Source: Tenebrio molitor
Lineage: Eukaryota > Arthropoda > Insecta > Coleoptera > Tenebrionidae
NCBI RefSeq assembly: GCF_963966145.1
Contig: NC_091053.1
Location: 9,424,001 to 9,488,000, forward strand
Length of the DNA stretch: 64,000 nucleotides
Direction: 5' to 3'
Shown here: positions 1-11,693 of the stretch, piece after piece
How the letters are laid out: every line of letters begins with the position of its first letter
How positions within the stretch are numbered: the first letter of the stretch is position 1
Notes under the pieces: model-generated
What the model was told of the DNA's origin: nothing
The model's database searches: none
The model's input: the letters and a program-made list of their open reading frames with translations, nothing else
Made by a program: the position numbers and the translations under genes

Positions 1-1
1 A

Positions 2-978
2 GATAGAAGTTGTGTTCCATGTTGCGAAAGCAATTATTGTTCTACCAAGGAAACTCAAGGTTATATTTCTGATTTTCGCTTTCCAAGTAACCCCGAGTTG
101 TTTAATAAATGGGTAAAGTCGATTCCGAGAGAGAATTGGACGCCATCTAAATGATTTGTGGTGTGCATAAACATTTTGAGCCACACTTTATTTTGACCAG
201 TTACCATTATCAAACCGCGTCAGGACAAACTCAAACTTATCACTATGATCGGCCCAAATTAAAACCTGAAGCATATCCAACGATTTTCTTTGGGTGCCCC
301 TAAGTATCTAACTAAGCTGGTAAGGCCACCCAGGAAATCACCCGACGAACGAAGAAATCAAATAAAAGATCGAGAAATTCATAGTCAAAATGAGTTTCAA
401 GAGGCACAAAGAAAAGAAGATGTTATTTGAAATTTTGATTTTTTTTTAGCAAGATTTGGCGTCATGCATTTAATACGGACAATAATTTACACATCGAATT
501 TAAAATGAAACCAAACGGCGGAGTAGTTATTTACAAAATGAATTATGAATCCATGAACTGTGATTTCTACGTAGAAGTTTCTGAAGATTTGGTACCAAAG
601 ATTTATGTACAATATACAGTTTTGAGCGTTGAAGAAATTCAACTTATTATTGGAGCCAAAGTTCTCTCTAAATGGTCTAAGTTAAAAAAAGTTTTGGAAC
701 ACATTTGCCTAAAAAATTACGCCCCAGCCATAGATTCTGCTTTAGAAACTTTAAAGAAGCATTTTAAAAAATTGAAAAATATAATCTTAGAAACAACGGC
801 CAGTGAAATACAAATTGCACAACTGAATTTTCTGGAAGAGCAGATCATTTTTGTATTTAAACAACAGAAACGTTATTCCTCGAAAATGCTAATAATTTCT
901 CTACTAATTTCCCTCGAGTCAAAAAAATTATACGAAGTTTGCAAATCGATAGTAACATGCATCCCTTACGTTTTATAA
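2..978 (+). pseudogene. THAP-domain (P-element-type) transposase relic
   Basis: The first 170 bases encode a recognisable THAP zinc-binding DNA-binding domain: a Cys-x2-Cys start, FRFP, a Trp-Val-Lys-Ser-Ile-Pro-Arg stretch, NWTP, then CGVHKHF after a one-base frameshift and stop near 150. A KLKPEAYPTIF segment matches the AVPTIF-like end of THAP domains. Further stops follow; from 505 to 978 a 157-codon open frame continues, with a late YSSKMLIISLLISLESKKLYE stretch resembling the region after the coiled coil in P-element transposases. No catalytic residues are visible. The THAP call is firm; assigning the 505-978 part to the same gene is inference. The element is cut at the window edge, so its ends are unknown. 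Confidence 0.6.
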
Positions 979-1908
979 CATTTCCGGTGTGATTTGCCTA
1001 ATATCCTGCCTAAAACCGAACAGTATTGAAGACCGTAAGCAATGTCCATTTTGTGCATTTGTTGCATTAAATAGAATTCAACTTATAAAATTGGTTTTTA
1101 TTTTTTAGCACGTAGGCTTTGAAAATATTCAGGAAACAAATAGTGCGTTGCATTCCTTGCGAAGTTAGCTTTCAAACAAGGTGTCACTTGGCATACCCTT
1201 AATTTAAAAAAAAAAGTTTGAGGTGGTTGCGCACTTCCGGGAGGACATATGGACGGCCTAATCCGCAAACCAGCCAACTCCAATTTTTGTCCAAATTCAG
1301 GTTACTGTGTCAATAGCTGCTTTGGCTATTTATCCATGGTCTACAGAGATCCCTGTAATAAATACCTAGCACAAAAACAAGCCAACTCATGCATTTACGT
1401 TGTTATTCGGAAAAAGCGTTAACTCCGTTCTGCGTACGCCATTCCATTATTGAAACTGCGTCGTGCTAGTGTCTACTACTGTAAAACTTGACTGGAAGTG
1501 TTCTAAAGTTGAAAAATCTGCGAGATTATGCCAGGTAAGTTATTCTAACCATTTTTTTTACCAATAAAACTATAATCTACTTTTAAATCAGTTGTTTAAT
1601 CTATATGAATTGAATTCTCTGAAAAATATGGAGTTAGCTTATTTACATGATAGAGACGATTCTAAAATGTTGTCAGCCCAATGGAGTTAATCATTTTTTG
1701 TGTAACAATTTTTTTAAGTCTTATTGGGATCAAATTTGATCACTTAATATTCGTTTGCGTATTGTATTAGCTATATTACTTTTTTACACTGCTAGAAAAT
1801 ACACGAATTTTTTCTCATATTGATAACTCAACAACTACCTACTTCAAATGACGATATTCCAATTATATTTATCGAAAATATACCATAACCATATTAATAT
1901 TTTGGTAA
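979..1908. other. No gene recognised
   Basis: AT-rich sequence with only short open frames. An ATG followed by a good splice donor (ATGCCAG/GTAAGT near 1528) could be a first exon, but nothing downstream supports it. Confidence 0.4.
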
Positions 1909-2423
1909 TATCTTACTACAACCCTCCCCTAGAAAGAGCTTCGCCGAACTGCCCACATACCCTCCCAATTTGACCACGCCATCATCCTCGGCGATTACAA
2001 CGCCAGGCATACCGATTTTGGGTGACACAATAACGAACATCACAAGCTTGTCCTTGTGTCGTCTCCACAACATAAGCCCCACTCTGTTGTCACATAACGG
2101 TTGCTCAACAATAATCACATAATTATATCTGAACGAACACATCTTGCCACATAGCCACAACAGCTACTTCAGACCACCTGCCTCTGGTGACCAATCTCAC
2201 CGTAGTTAGCATGCCCTCCTGCACGCCCAGACTTCATTCCCATCATAGATGACTACAAGCAAACCAGCTGGCAAACTTTTCAAAGATCTGTCAACGAACA
2301 TCTCTCTGAAGTCATCCAAACTACCGACTACAACGTCATAGACGCCCAAGGGACCCAGGTGTTCCCCGAAACCGTGACCTGGGCAAAAGAAGTCTCCGTC
2401 CCCAGGAAATACATTCCAATAAA
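1909..2423 (+). pseudogene. Jockey-like non-LTR endonuclease fragment
   Basis: Broken reading frames encode SYYNPPL, then HAIILGDYNARHTDFG and DHLPLVTNLTV, the core motifs of the apurinic-type endonuclease of non-LTR retrotransposons. A 60-residue segment follows with W..F and TWAKE, as in the linker between endonuclease and reverse transcriptase. The closest relative in this window is the full-length element at 45841-50734, which has SYYNPPL and ILGDFNARHTDFGD in the same order. The copy has frameshifts and a stop and no reverse transcriptase; a dead fragment. Confidence 0.75.
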
Positions 2424-2770
2424 TAAACTATATAGGGAACGACCGATACGTTTTATTTTTTTTATTTCATACTGTACGGTAGATGCTCGATTGCATCATC
2501 AATTTGAGTCCGGTAGGTGAGTTATAACAGTATCAAAGCCGAAAAGTGTCACTAAGCAACACCTACACGACTGTTTTATTTTTATCCATCAAATCTGACA
2601 CTGAAAAGTAAAAAAGTCAAAAAATATTCAATCTAAAAAAGCAATATCAACGGCCGTTGCCACAGGAAAAAGGTGATGCCATTTTCACAAAATACTGTAA
2701 TTTTTTAATTTTTGAAATAAAATTATGATGCACAAGAGACTTCCAGTATGAAATAATAGTATATTATGAT

Positions 2771-2960
2771 ACGAGTCTTATAAGAAGCATTTTATCGCAC
2801 GCACGGGTTTAGAGCACGACGAGCGTAGCGAGGAGTGCCCTAAAGGAGTAAGTGCGATAAAATGCCTTATAAACGAGATGTCATACAGTATTTTTTCTAC
2901 TTTGCCACTTTTTCAATGAAAAAAAAAAATTGAAAGTCTGGGGAATTTAGCGCCAGTTGG
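2771..2960. repeat. CGAG-loop hairpin H1 with conserved tail
   Basis: The arms at 2775-2800 and 2852-2876 pair over about 25 bases (ATTTTATCGCAC against GTGCGATAAAAT at the inner end). The apex at 2820-2832 reads CGAGCGTAGCGAG. The left flank is ATAGTATATTATGATACGAG and the right flank is GTATTTTTTCTACTTTGCC, close to the tail of the hairpins at 54602 and 26893. No coding capacity. Confidence 0.6.
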
Positions 2961-3034
2961 CAACATATTTTAAAGGCGCTGTGAAAATATTTAATTTAAA
3001 ACGTCATTATTCATTGTTTTGTGAAATTTGACAA

Positions 3035-3980
3035 AATGAATTCTACTCTACCTGAAGATTTGCAATGTACGCCGCCACAAATGCAAGCCCTGGCGGAAAA
3101 ATCAATGGGCAATTTACACAAAATCACGGGAAATTTATGAAAAAAAATTCGCCGAATTCGAAAAATGGCGTGAAGAGAACAACATCACCACGATCTCAGA
3201 AAACATTTTGCTGGCGTATTTTGAGTTGCAACGTCAAAAATATAAATCCTCCAGTTTGTGGTGTCTCGACTCCCAATTGAGGTCATGCATAAGTATTTAT
3301 AAGAATATTGATATTTCAAAATATCACAAGCTCCAGGCCTTGTTGAAACGGTGTTCTGAAGGATACGTACCCAAGAAATCAAAAATATTGGAAGAATACG
3401 AAATTAATAAATTTATTTCAGAAGCTGACGACAAAATATATCTGGCCATGAAAGTAAGTATAACAAATTTTATTGTAATTTTACAATGGTGACATTTTTC
3501 TTCTAAATCATTAGCTAAACATTACAAAAATTATACATATTTTAGGTCATCTTAATAATGGGTTACAATGGGGCCTGCAGACGTGAGGAGCTCACTCACA
3601 TGTCGACAGATGACATTAAATATCATGAAGATTTAATCCTTGTATCCATTCCTAAAACCAAAAACAATTTACCAAGAGAATTCGTGATAACTGAAGAAAC
3701 ATGGATTAACCTAGTCAAGAGCTATGCTGCTCTTAGACCGAAAAATACTACTAATAAGCGATTTTTCTTCACATGCAGAAATGGACGCTGCGTCAACAAT
3801 CCGATTGGCATCAACACCATGGGAAAAGTCTCCAAAGAAATTGCCACTTTTCTTAGGTTACCTCAACCTGAATTTTACACGGGCCACTGCTTTAGAAGGT
3901 CCAGTGCAACACAATTGGCTAATCGTGAAGGTGATTTGTTGACCTTAAAGCGCCATGGGGGCTGGAACTCGTCTAATTTA
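3035..3980 (+). pseudogene. Crypton-type tyrosine recombinase, split by Harbinger
   Basis: ATG at 3035, frameshift near 3100, then a core-binding region (YEKKFAEFEKWREENN onward) to a splice donor after 3452. An intron of about 90 bases ends TTTTAG at 3545, and the catalytic exon follows. That exon shows GACRREEL (catalytic Arg), a Lys in IPKTKNNLPR, GHCFRR (the His-x-x-Arg pair) and KRHGGWNSS, the tyrosine recombinase signature of Cryptons. It is interrupted at 3980 by the Harbinger at 3981-7123. After 7124 a short frame could supply a Tyr (YGYFQQ) near the expected nucleophile position, but only with a frameshift. Family assignment is firm; loss of function is very likely. Confidence 0.75.
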
Positions 3981-4300
3981 GGCCCAGTATTTCAGTGCTG
4001 GTTTAACCCAAATTTTTTGGATCAGCTACCTGCTACTTGGTGTAAAGTGTTTTTCAGTCCGGGTTTTAGCGGAAACTAGTTTACGGCACCCTCGAATTTT
4101 GATCCCGGGCGGTCGGGTGGTTTAAACCGTATTTCTAGTCGACCGACGAAATGCCGGTCGGCGAAATCCCCACATCTGGTATACAGAAGGCGCAATATGC
4201 CTATTATCCAAAATTTTAAAATGGGCAGTTTCTGACTCACTCTTCAGTATAATTTCGCCTTTCAAAGAGTAGTTACGTGTTTCCTATCTTACCTATCGCT

Positions 4301-5556
4301 ATGGAGAATAAAGACGAAAAACTAATCGGTCCAGAAATTTTACTCCGTCCGAAATTAATATCCTTGTTCAATTGGTGGAAAAGCGGCGACAAATATTAGA
4401 GTGTAAAAAAACTGGAGTAATTACTACGAAGAAAAAAAATGAAACCTGGGAAGAGCTCGCCAAAGAATTCAATTCATTATCTGGCTGTCTTCCTAGATCC
4501 ACTAAAGTGCTGCGCGATAAGTGGGCCAACATTAAAAAAACTGCGGTGCGAAACCATTCAACCGATAAAAAATATTCGCGAGGTACTGGTGGAGGGCCAA
4601 GCAAAAAAAAATTGGAGACAACGGCAGACGCTGTTGTTATGGACATATTGAAGGAGCGATTAACAGGGATGGTCTCCGAATATGATTCTGATCAACAGCA
4701 ATATGCAAGTATTACAACATAAAATAACAAATTTCCGCTTTTTTATGTCAATTTTGATTCTTAGGTTCAGAGGTAGTACAGCCCACACAAACAGATGAAA
4801 TCCAATTAATTCGTCATAATGGTAAATAAAATAATCAATTGTTCCTCCTATTTTGTTTATGGTAATAATTTATTTATTTTATATAGGTACTTCCAATTAT
4901 GATATTTCAGATGACGAAAGAGGCTCCCCCGAATTTTGCAGAGTTGGATCCACCTATTAATGTAACCGATGGATCAGATGGTAATTAACAAAAATTTAAC
5001 TGTTATAAAAGAAAAATCAATATTTTTATTTTTTCAGGCAAGACTCTGAGAACCAACAAACAGGAGAATGTTGTCCAATCTCATACCAGCGAATCTTTAA
5101 CTCTACCTCATCGTATGTACTTATAATAATGTACATATATAAATGTAAAAGTACCGATTTTTTTGCAGATTCTAAAGATTGGAGCGATTACACTCCGCAA
5201 ATGCTAAAGAGCACTCCGTCAAAGCCCCTAAGGATGAAAGGTTAAAAAATAAATACAGATCAGTAAAATGTATTAATTTATTGCATTTCTTAGGAAATAG
5301 TAAAACGCCACGTACCGTCATTAGTCAAAAATGGTGCGAACTTGCTGACGAAAAGAAAATGATTGCCCAGAAGAAATTAGATAATTTAGATTCTGAAGCA
5401 ATCAGGCAGCACGAAATTCATTCACTAAAGATGAAGCAAATGATAGAACTGCACGAATTAACAATGAAAAATTTAAAAGAAGAACATTTAATAAAATTAA
5501 AAATTATGTTAGATAATAGTAGTAACAAATGTAATTGTAAAAAAAAATTGAATTAA
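4301..5556 (+). pseudogene. Harbinger Myb/SANT-like accessory protein
   Basis: Partner protein of Harbinger transposases, thought to bind the element ends and help nuclear import. ATG at 4301 is separated by a one-base frameshift near 4330 from the trihelix-like region (NFTPSEINIL, then VEKRRQILECKKTGV, WEELAKEFNS, DKWANIKK and TGGGPSKK). Splice sites follow at 4708/4765, ending near 4833; further small exons end with donors at 4980, 5115 and 5241, and the last exon begins near 5296. It encodes a Lys/Glu-rich coiled coil (KMIAQKKLDNLDSEAIRQHE) ending at 5556. The gene converges on the transposase gene with 7 bases between stop codons. Confidence 0.75.
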
Positions 5557-5563
5557 TTAAATT

Positions 5564-6822
5564 TTATAAATTATCAAAATATGTTATCATTTCATTCCTA
5601 ACAAAATTGCCGCCATTTATATTTTCTATTAAATTTACTGGTACGTTAATTGCTTCATTAAATAGTGCTTCTTCCTGCTGATTTAATGGGGGTGGGTCTT
5701 CTTCATTATTGTCAATTGCAATGTTGTGCAATACTGCAGTTGCCACTATTATTCTTTGCACTTTGGCGATGTTTAAATTGATGCCGTTGCTCAGAATGGG
5801 AAATCTTCGTTTCCAAACACCATATGATCTTTCAACAGGGTTTCGGGTTCTGATCAAGGCTTCATTATATAGATTTTCTCCTCGTGTGTGAGTTTGGGAT
5901 AAAGGCGTCAACAAATAATTTTTTACAGGATAGCCAGCATCTGCCACAAGTACTGCATTATTAATTTCATTATTTTCGAAGCGTGTACACAAACGAGAAT
6001 TACGAAATATTGTTGTATCATGCACAGATCCTGGCCATCTTGCAACAATGTCCAATATTTTTAAATTGGCATCACTTACTGTCTGCACATTGAATGAAAA
6101 AAAAATTTTCCTGTTCCTAAATATTTCAGCTTGTGCACCCCCTGAACATGAAAGAAAAAAAAACAAGTTGTAGGTACTTGTAAAAGATTACTTTACCTGG
6201 TGATTTAATTTTGACATGGGTACAATCAAGTGCTCCCACAACTCGAGGAAATCGAGCTATACTGTAAAACATTTGCTTCACGGCACTTTGTACTGTAATC
6301 GTAAATCAGCAATTGCTTGTGTCACCTAAAAATGTATTTTAAGAATAAATATTTAATAACTATTTACATATATTCAAAACCTTATCGATTGTTTTACTTG
6401 CTGTACTTTTGTGAATGCTAGCAAAATCTCCAATTACTATTAAAAAGCTTCCACATGCGTAAAATCTTATCGTTAACAGTAACATCTCCATTGGTGTAAG
6501 TGCATGATTCCTAAAATTTTTCAATTTATAATAACCTATACATATTTTTTCTTATTATCACATACCAATTGGTGAGATGTTTTATAGCATCGGTAATCTG
6601 ATCTAGTAACAGAACTATTGTCTCTTTCGATAAACGAAATCTCCTGTAAAATTCTTCATCATCCCAATAATTAAAATGATCCTTCCGCATCTGGACTCTC
6701 GGAACTTTCCTTGGGCGAGCCAAATGTTCCACAATATTTATCATTTCCTCATCATCTGAATCGCTAGAAAACATCTCAACCGAAGATTCACTATCACTAT
6801 TACTGTAATAAGCCATAGCCAT
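5564..6822 (-). pseudogene. Harbinger (HARBI1-type) DDE transposase
   Basis: Start ATG at 6822 opens an acidic N-terminus (SDSDDEEMINI), then a YRRFRLSKETI domain. Introns separate at least four exons. The catalytic region shows ALDCTHVKI (first Asp), VARWPGSVHD, VADAGYPVKNYLL (second Asp) and RNPVERSYGVWKRRFP (Glu), ending NEMITYFDNL at 5564. A one-base deletion near 6300 breaks the frame between VTQAIADLR and VQSAVKQMF. All three catalytic residues remain, so this is a young relic. It is the only transposase source in its element. Confidence 0.85.
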
Positions 6823-7384
6823 TATCCAAACTCTGTTTTAAAACACAGTAACAAACACAAACAAAACTTTAAAATGACCTGTCAAAATGCCTGTCAAGTT
6901 TGAATTTTTACAGTTCAAACAACAACAAACTGCTCTTGCGCTTGCGCAGAATCGACCATAGTTGCCAACCGTACTAAATATTGTGTTTACTAAAACCAGT
7001 TTCCTCGAAACCCGTTTAGAGGACTGAAAAACACTCATCCGTTTAAACTGGTTTTAATTCGGGATTAAAAGTAAAACCAGTTTCGGTGATCTCAAGTTTA
7101 AACCCGCACTGAAATACCGGGCCTTATGGGTATTTCCAACAAAAGGGCGAAACAACGCATACAACTGGCGCTGAAATTATTTTTTAGGCCGAAATGGAGT
7201 ACACTTTCAATGAATACCTCTATTCATGTTGCTTCGCTTGGGTGCTGCAGATAATAACTCATTTGAAGCTGCAAGAGAAATTTTTTTAGAATTTCTGCAA
7301 AATAGCTTTTAAGCTTTGTTTGACGATTTGCCTTTTGCTATTTCAGAGAAATGTGGTTACAAATTTTGGCAGAATACTACGGAA

Positions 7385-7640
7385 GTGATGTGGTGAGGTT
7401 TATCCAAATAGATGGCTTGGCAGATCAGGTGCAATTGAATGGCGTCTCCGGTCACCAGACCTTAATTCTTGCGATGTCTTTCTCTGAGGTCGCCTTAAGA
7501 ATTTTGTGTATGAAACTCCAATAAATAATATGGAGGAGTTAAAGGAAAGGATAAACGCGGCGACTGATACTATTAGTGCCCCCATGCTTCAAAGGGTCCA
7601 GAAAACTTAATTTGAAGAGCAACATTGTGTATAGAAGTTA
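7385..7640 (+). pseudogene. Mariner-like (DUF4817-type) transposase C-terminus
   Basis: The frames encode NRWLGRSGAIEWRLRSPDLNSCDVFL, then RLKNFVYETPINNMEELKERINAATD and MLQRVQK. These match the RSPDLTPCDFFLWG and NMEELKERI blocks of the large mariner-like family whose N-terminus carries DUF4817. The third catalytic Asp is kept in CDVFL. Only the last quarter is present, with a frameshift and no visible ends. The 250 bases before it are not assigned; they may include the rest of the Crypton. Confidence 0.65.
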
Positions 7641-7958
7641 AAGAGAAACATTTTGAGCAGTTGCGATAAATTTAATTGAAATGATTAAATACCTTTTTGT
7701 CGTATAATTATCAGTATTATGATTAATTAAGAAAATCTACTGGGATAATAAAAATGATGTCAACTGGACAGTCTTTTTATTTTATGCGGATGACAATATC
7801 TGTCAGTACTGGTTTCCTAGTACGAGAAATACGTGAATGAGATATTATTTTAGCAAAAGGAAATCGTGCAACATCGCCGCTTTGTGCTGTTAGACAAACG
7901 GTTTAAATTTCAAAACGAATCTATTTAGACTATTTTTGCGATGATGGCCACACGGGTG

Positions 7959-8160
7959 TAGGTCGTTTTACCGACAGTCGGTTTGCCGACAGCCATTCTA
8001 CCGACACCCTTTTTACCGACAAGCCATTTTACCGACAGGCCGCTTTACCGACAGCCGGTTTACCGACAGCCATTTTACCGACACCCTTTTTACCGACAGG
8101 CCGTTTTACCGACAGCCATTCTCAATAATTCTCATTCTACCGACAGCCTTACGACCGACA
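7959..8160. repeat. ACCGACAG subterminal array, left end of MULE A
   Basis: About a dozen copies of a roughly 14-base unit of the form TTTTACCGACAGCC, with variants (ACCGACACCC, ACCGACAAGCC). The mirror-image array closes the element at 9741-9868. Confidence 0.9.
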
Positions 8161-8308
8161 ACAATAATTAAGATAGTTTGTGTAAAATATATAAAGAGCA
8201 GTACATTAAGGTAAGTGGCGGTTTGAACTGACTTTTAAAATTAGGAAAATTAAAACTAGCCAATCATAGAACAAATTAAAAGCGAATACACATGCTGAAA
8301 TCGAAATA

Positions 8309-8892
8309 CAGGGTGTTTTCGAAGTTGAGGCGTTCCTTGTAACACGAGGTACTACACATTATTCTTAAGAATTTTAGTCTAAATCTTCTTAGTAAAATGT
8401 TTGTATTAACGGAGATAATTGATTGTATATTTTTATTGTTTTCTAAAATTTTGAGTCCGGTCCTGTCCATTTCTCCGCTGTACTAGATTAATAACTAACC
8501 TGGCCCAGGATGGTATCTTTCCGGAAATCGCTCTGCAGTACTCTCTGGACGCCGCAGCTGCATTCTGATAACGAGATAATATTGCCCATACATTTGCAAC
8601 ATATTTGTGAGCTCATTATTTTCCTAATAATAAAGCCATTTCGACTAATTAGATGACATCTCTGACAGTATTTTTGATTAACGTCCATGATCATTTGATT
8701 TTTTTTTGTCAATTCAAATTTCTAACAAATCAGCGCAAATTTGAGCAGGACCGGTTTCAAAAATTTCACAAAAATTAACTTATTGTATCTTCATCGCCGT
8801 ACACATTTTAAAGGTGATTTTGGCTAAAACTCTTTAGAACAACGCATACTATCACATGTTAAAAGGAACCCCTCAACTTCGAAAACACCCTG
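8309..8892. mobile_element. Mariner-like MITE
   Basis: Inverted repeats CAGGGTGTTTTCGAAGTTGA and TCAACTTCGAAAACACCCTG, flanked by TA (8307-8308, 8893-8894). No transposase is recognisable inside. It is nested in MULE A. Confidence 0.85.
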
Positions 8893-8954
8893 TATATCAG
8901 AATATTAAAACCCTAGGATCTTCTGACCATTTTCAGTTTATTCACTTATTGAAA

Positions 8955-9466
8955 ATAGGTACCAAGTTAAAGCGTTATTTCCACAAGAAGCAATTGAGCT
9001 GGTCACATGGTTTGAAGAAAACTACGCAATAGGCCGACTAAATCGACGACGACGTAATGTTCGTCTTGAGCCAATGTTTCCACCTGCAATGTGGACCGTT
9101 TGGGACAACATGGAGCTTGGCCTTCCGCGAACCCAAAACAAGGTAGGTACATATATATTTTGTTTAATATAAATCTTAACAAACATTGTAATGACAGGTT
9201 GAAGCATGGCATCGACGTTTTGAAGTGCTTGTCGGAAATTCACATGTTGGCATTTACACAATTATTGAAGAAATCAAAAAAGAACAAAACACAGTGGAAA
9301 TAGAAGTCGAAAGATCTATCCGTGGAATTCCGGCAGTCTCGCCTCAGTAACAATGATAAGGCTCGAGAAGATAGAATCCAAAATATTGTAAACAACAAAG
9401 AGTCGTATAATTCAGTGCTTGATTATTTGCGAGGTGTGGCCCACAATATTCAATTTCAAACTGTAT
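8955..9466 (+). pseudogene. MULE transposase C-terminal part
   Basis: Encodes VTWFEENYAIGRLNRR, PMFPPAMWTVWDNMELGLPRTQNK, a short intron (donor GTAGGT at 9141, acceptor before VEAWHRRF at 9199), then VGNSHVGIYTIIEEIKKEQ and, after a frameshift near 9350, SVLDYLRGVAHNIQF. The lPRTxN.vEaWH block and the LRGVAHN ending are characteristic of FLYWCH-type insect MULEs. The catalytic core is absent, so the element depends on others. Confidence 0.75.
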
Positions 9467-9740
9467 AATCCGTAACTATAATTGTGATCTATAATTGTGA
9501 TATTGTTATAAATTTGATATTTCTAAACATTTCATATAAATATTTAAAGTATATGTATATATATATTTGAAAAATATATTTCACAAATAATTCGAAATAT
9601 ATTTTACAAATAATTCGAAATATATTTAAATTTATTATTAAATGGCAGTGTTTTAATACGACTTAGTGTCAATATAAGTCACTGGTGTTGTGTATTCGTT
9701 TGAAGCGTTTTTTATATTTTATACAAATTATCTTAATTTT

Positions 9741-9868
9741 TGTCGGTCAAACGGCCTGTCGGCAATTTTTGTCGGTCAAAAGGCTGTCGGTCAAACAGCT
9801 TGTCGGTAAAAAGGCTGTCGGTAGAATGGCTGTCGGTGAAATGGCTGTCGGTAAAAAGGCTGTGACCG
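9741..9868. repeat. ACCGACAG subterminal array, right end of MULE A
   Basis: Seven or eight copies of the complementary unit (GCTGTCGGTAAAA and variants), inverted relative to 7959-8160. Confidence 0.9.
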
Positions 9869-9876
9869 GGCCACAC

Positions 9877-10100
9877 TGCTTCAATAAAAAAGGCCGCCCC
9901 TGTTTCGTGGGCGCCTTTTTTTCATCACACTGTATACTAACGAATAATCAGGAATATTTTTTTCTTATAAAAATGTGGAATATATTTAAAAAACCAGAAT
10001 GTTACACTAGTGGCGGTTTGTACTAAAGGGCACGTGGCCATAACCATAACCTTAAATTTGTAGATAAGTATAAATTTATTTAAGAAAGTTGATAGGAGAA
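9877..10100. other. No gene recognised
   Basis: Target sequence of MULE A; nothing identifiable. Confidence 0.4.
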
Positions 10101-11085
10101 CTATACTCGTCATTATTAAAAGGCAACAAAATATTCTCAATCGAGTACGTTTTTGTCGGAAATATATAGAATTAATGAAGCAAGACGTTAAATTTGTGTT
10201 TTTGGACGAAAGTTGGGTCTTCCAAAATGGCAGTCAAGTCCGTCAGTGCCTACTAAAAAGCACTTCCAGAGTGAAGGTAGAAGATATACAATTCTTAACG
10301 CTGGAAGTGAAGATGGGTTTTTACCTGGATGTGATCTTATACTGGACAGAAGTTAATGATAGAGATTATCACAAAACGATGAATGGCGAGCTTTTCGAAA
10401 AGTGGGTTGTTGAAAATTTGATCGCTGCTTTAAGATTATTAAATTCAAAATGCGTCGTGATCATGGATAATGCTCCACACCATTCCATTCGTCTTGAGAG
10501 TCCTCGAACTAGTGCTTCACGTAAAGAAGAAATAAAACAATGATTGACTGAACATGATATACCGTTTGAAGAAAATTTTACAAAAAAAAAACAACTTCTA
10601 AATTTAGTCAGGCCGTTTGTAAACAATTCAACGTTCAGAAGATACGAAATTGATGAATTATTTATTACAAGCAGAAGGTCATGAAGTTATACCGCCTTAT
10701 AACTGTCAGTACAACCCAATAGAACTAGCATGGAGTTTTTGCAAAACATATTATAATCAGAGAATTCAAGCAAGATTAGGAATGAAAGACAGGGTTGTAT
10801 AAATATGGCGAGAAGCACTTGAAAAATGCACACAAGAAAAATGGGCTAATCTTATTAGGCACAGTGAAAAGGAAGTTACCAATGAGTTTCAAAAATATAT
10901 GGGTGTCTGAGACGTTTAGTGATATTCCACTATTTATAATTAATACCAGTTCAGACACGTTTGATTCAAAAGATGATTTTGGAATGAGGATGAATCAGAT
11001 TCAAGATCAAATGAAGAACAAATTGTTATTATGGTTGTTGATAATTCAGAATGAAGAAAATGTATTACTCTGTGTAGTTCATTAA
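10100..11085 (+). pseudogene. Sailor-like ITm transposase relic 1
   Basis: A DDE transposase of the IS630-Tc1-mariner group. Visible blocks in order: KFVFLDESWVFQNGSQ (first Asp), NDRDYHKTMNGELFEKWV, CVVIMDNAPHHS (second Asp), PPYNCQYNPIELAWSFCKTYY (Glu), REALEKCTQEKWANLIRHSEKE and KYMGV. Stops and frameshifts near 10544, 10640, 10800 and 10907 disable it. The wide spacing between second Asp and Glu matches the intact relative at 55489-57104. No ends were found. Confidence 0.8.
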
Positions 11086-11386
11086 CTTTCATGTGGTAAG
11101 TTTGGTTTAAGTGTCGTGATTTTATTTATTTTATCACTTATGTTAAGTGTTATGTTGCAGAGATAAGTTCTTTATTGTATGACAATGATTTTATCTGATG
11201 TGAACATCACTAATACGTAGAACCCTTATGTATACCTACAGTAAACTCATTTTTGAATGACGAACTAGCTGAAACTTTTTTTTTTGTCATATTATTGTCG
11301 CTGTCATAATAAATGAATTTCCAAAACGGAGTAGAGCATCAATAAGCAAGCAGACAAAGCAGCACATTTTAAAGGCTTTCGACAAA
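11086..11386. other. No gene recognised
   Basis: AT-rich; nothing identifiable. Confidence 0.35.
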
Positions 11387-11693
11387 ATAATAGCTATTTA
11401 CGTTACAAGACCGGTAGTAACGATTTTTTGGACGAGCTAGTGAATTACGGGTCGAGCCCGATAGGGCGAGACTCGTAAACTAGCGAGGCCATAATGCGTC
11501 TACCGGTCGTGTGACGTACAAGATTTTTTAGTATACTGAGACAATTATTTAAAAGAAAATCAATTCAAGTAAAAAAATTTGGCTTTGAAAAAGATTGCTA
11601 TGCCTTGTTACTATGATAATTGATAACAAACGGTTCATCAAAATTCAGTCTGTCGAAGTTTTTCATGTGATTTCTTTAATTTACGCTAACTTC
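11387..11693. repeat. Hairpin-headed repeat, copy 1 (hairpin H2)
   Basis: About 300 bases nearly identical to 59127-59428. The head (11401-11517) is a double hairpin: CGTTACAAGACCGGTAG pairs with CTACCGGTCGTGTGACG. Inside, CTAGTGAATTACGGGTCGAG pairs with the strand ending CTCGTAAACTAG. The apex at 11453-11470 is CGAGCCCGATAGGGCGAG. The similarity stops where the GC-rich LTR-like block begins. Confidence 0.75.

Larger units (their letters stand above)
3981..7123. mobile_element. PIF/Harbinger DNA transposon (Harbinger 1)
   Basis: Terminal inverted repeats of about 26 bases: the left starts GGCCCAGTATTTCAGTGC, the right (inverted) starts GGCCCGGTATTTCAGTGC. A TTA duplication lies on both sides (3978-3980 and 7124-7126), the family's usual TSD. 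It carries the two standard genes, convergent: a Myb/SANT-like DNA-binding protein on + and a HARBI1-type DDE transposase on -. It sits inside the Crypton gene. Frameshifts in both genes suggest it is recently inactivated. Confidence 0.93.
7954..9868 (+). mobile_element. MULE with ACCGACAG-array ends (MULE A)
   Basis: Bounded by an 8-base duplication GGCCACAC (7946-7953 and 9869-9876), the size expected for Mutator-like elements. Both ends consist of inverted arrays of a motif around ACCGACAGCC (7959-8160 and 9741-9865). The interior keeps the C-terminal part of a MULE transposase (8955-9466) and a nested mariner MITE (8309-8892). The outermost 20 bases of the two ends match only partly, so the exact tips are less certain than the duplication. 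Confidence 0.8.

Noticed and set aside
1500..1545. First exon of a host gene (ATGCCAG/GTAAGT)
   Set aside because: Only the donor is convincing; no downstream coding exon was found.
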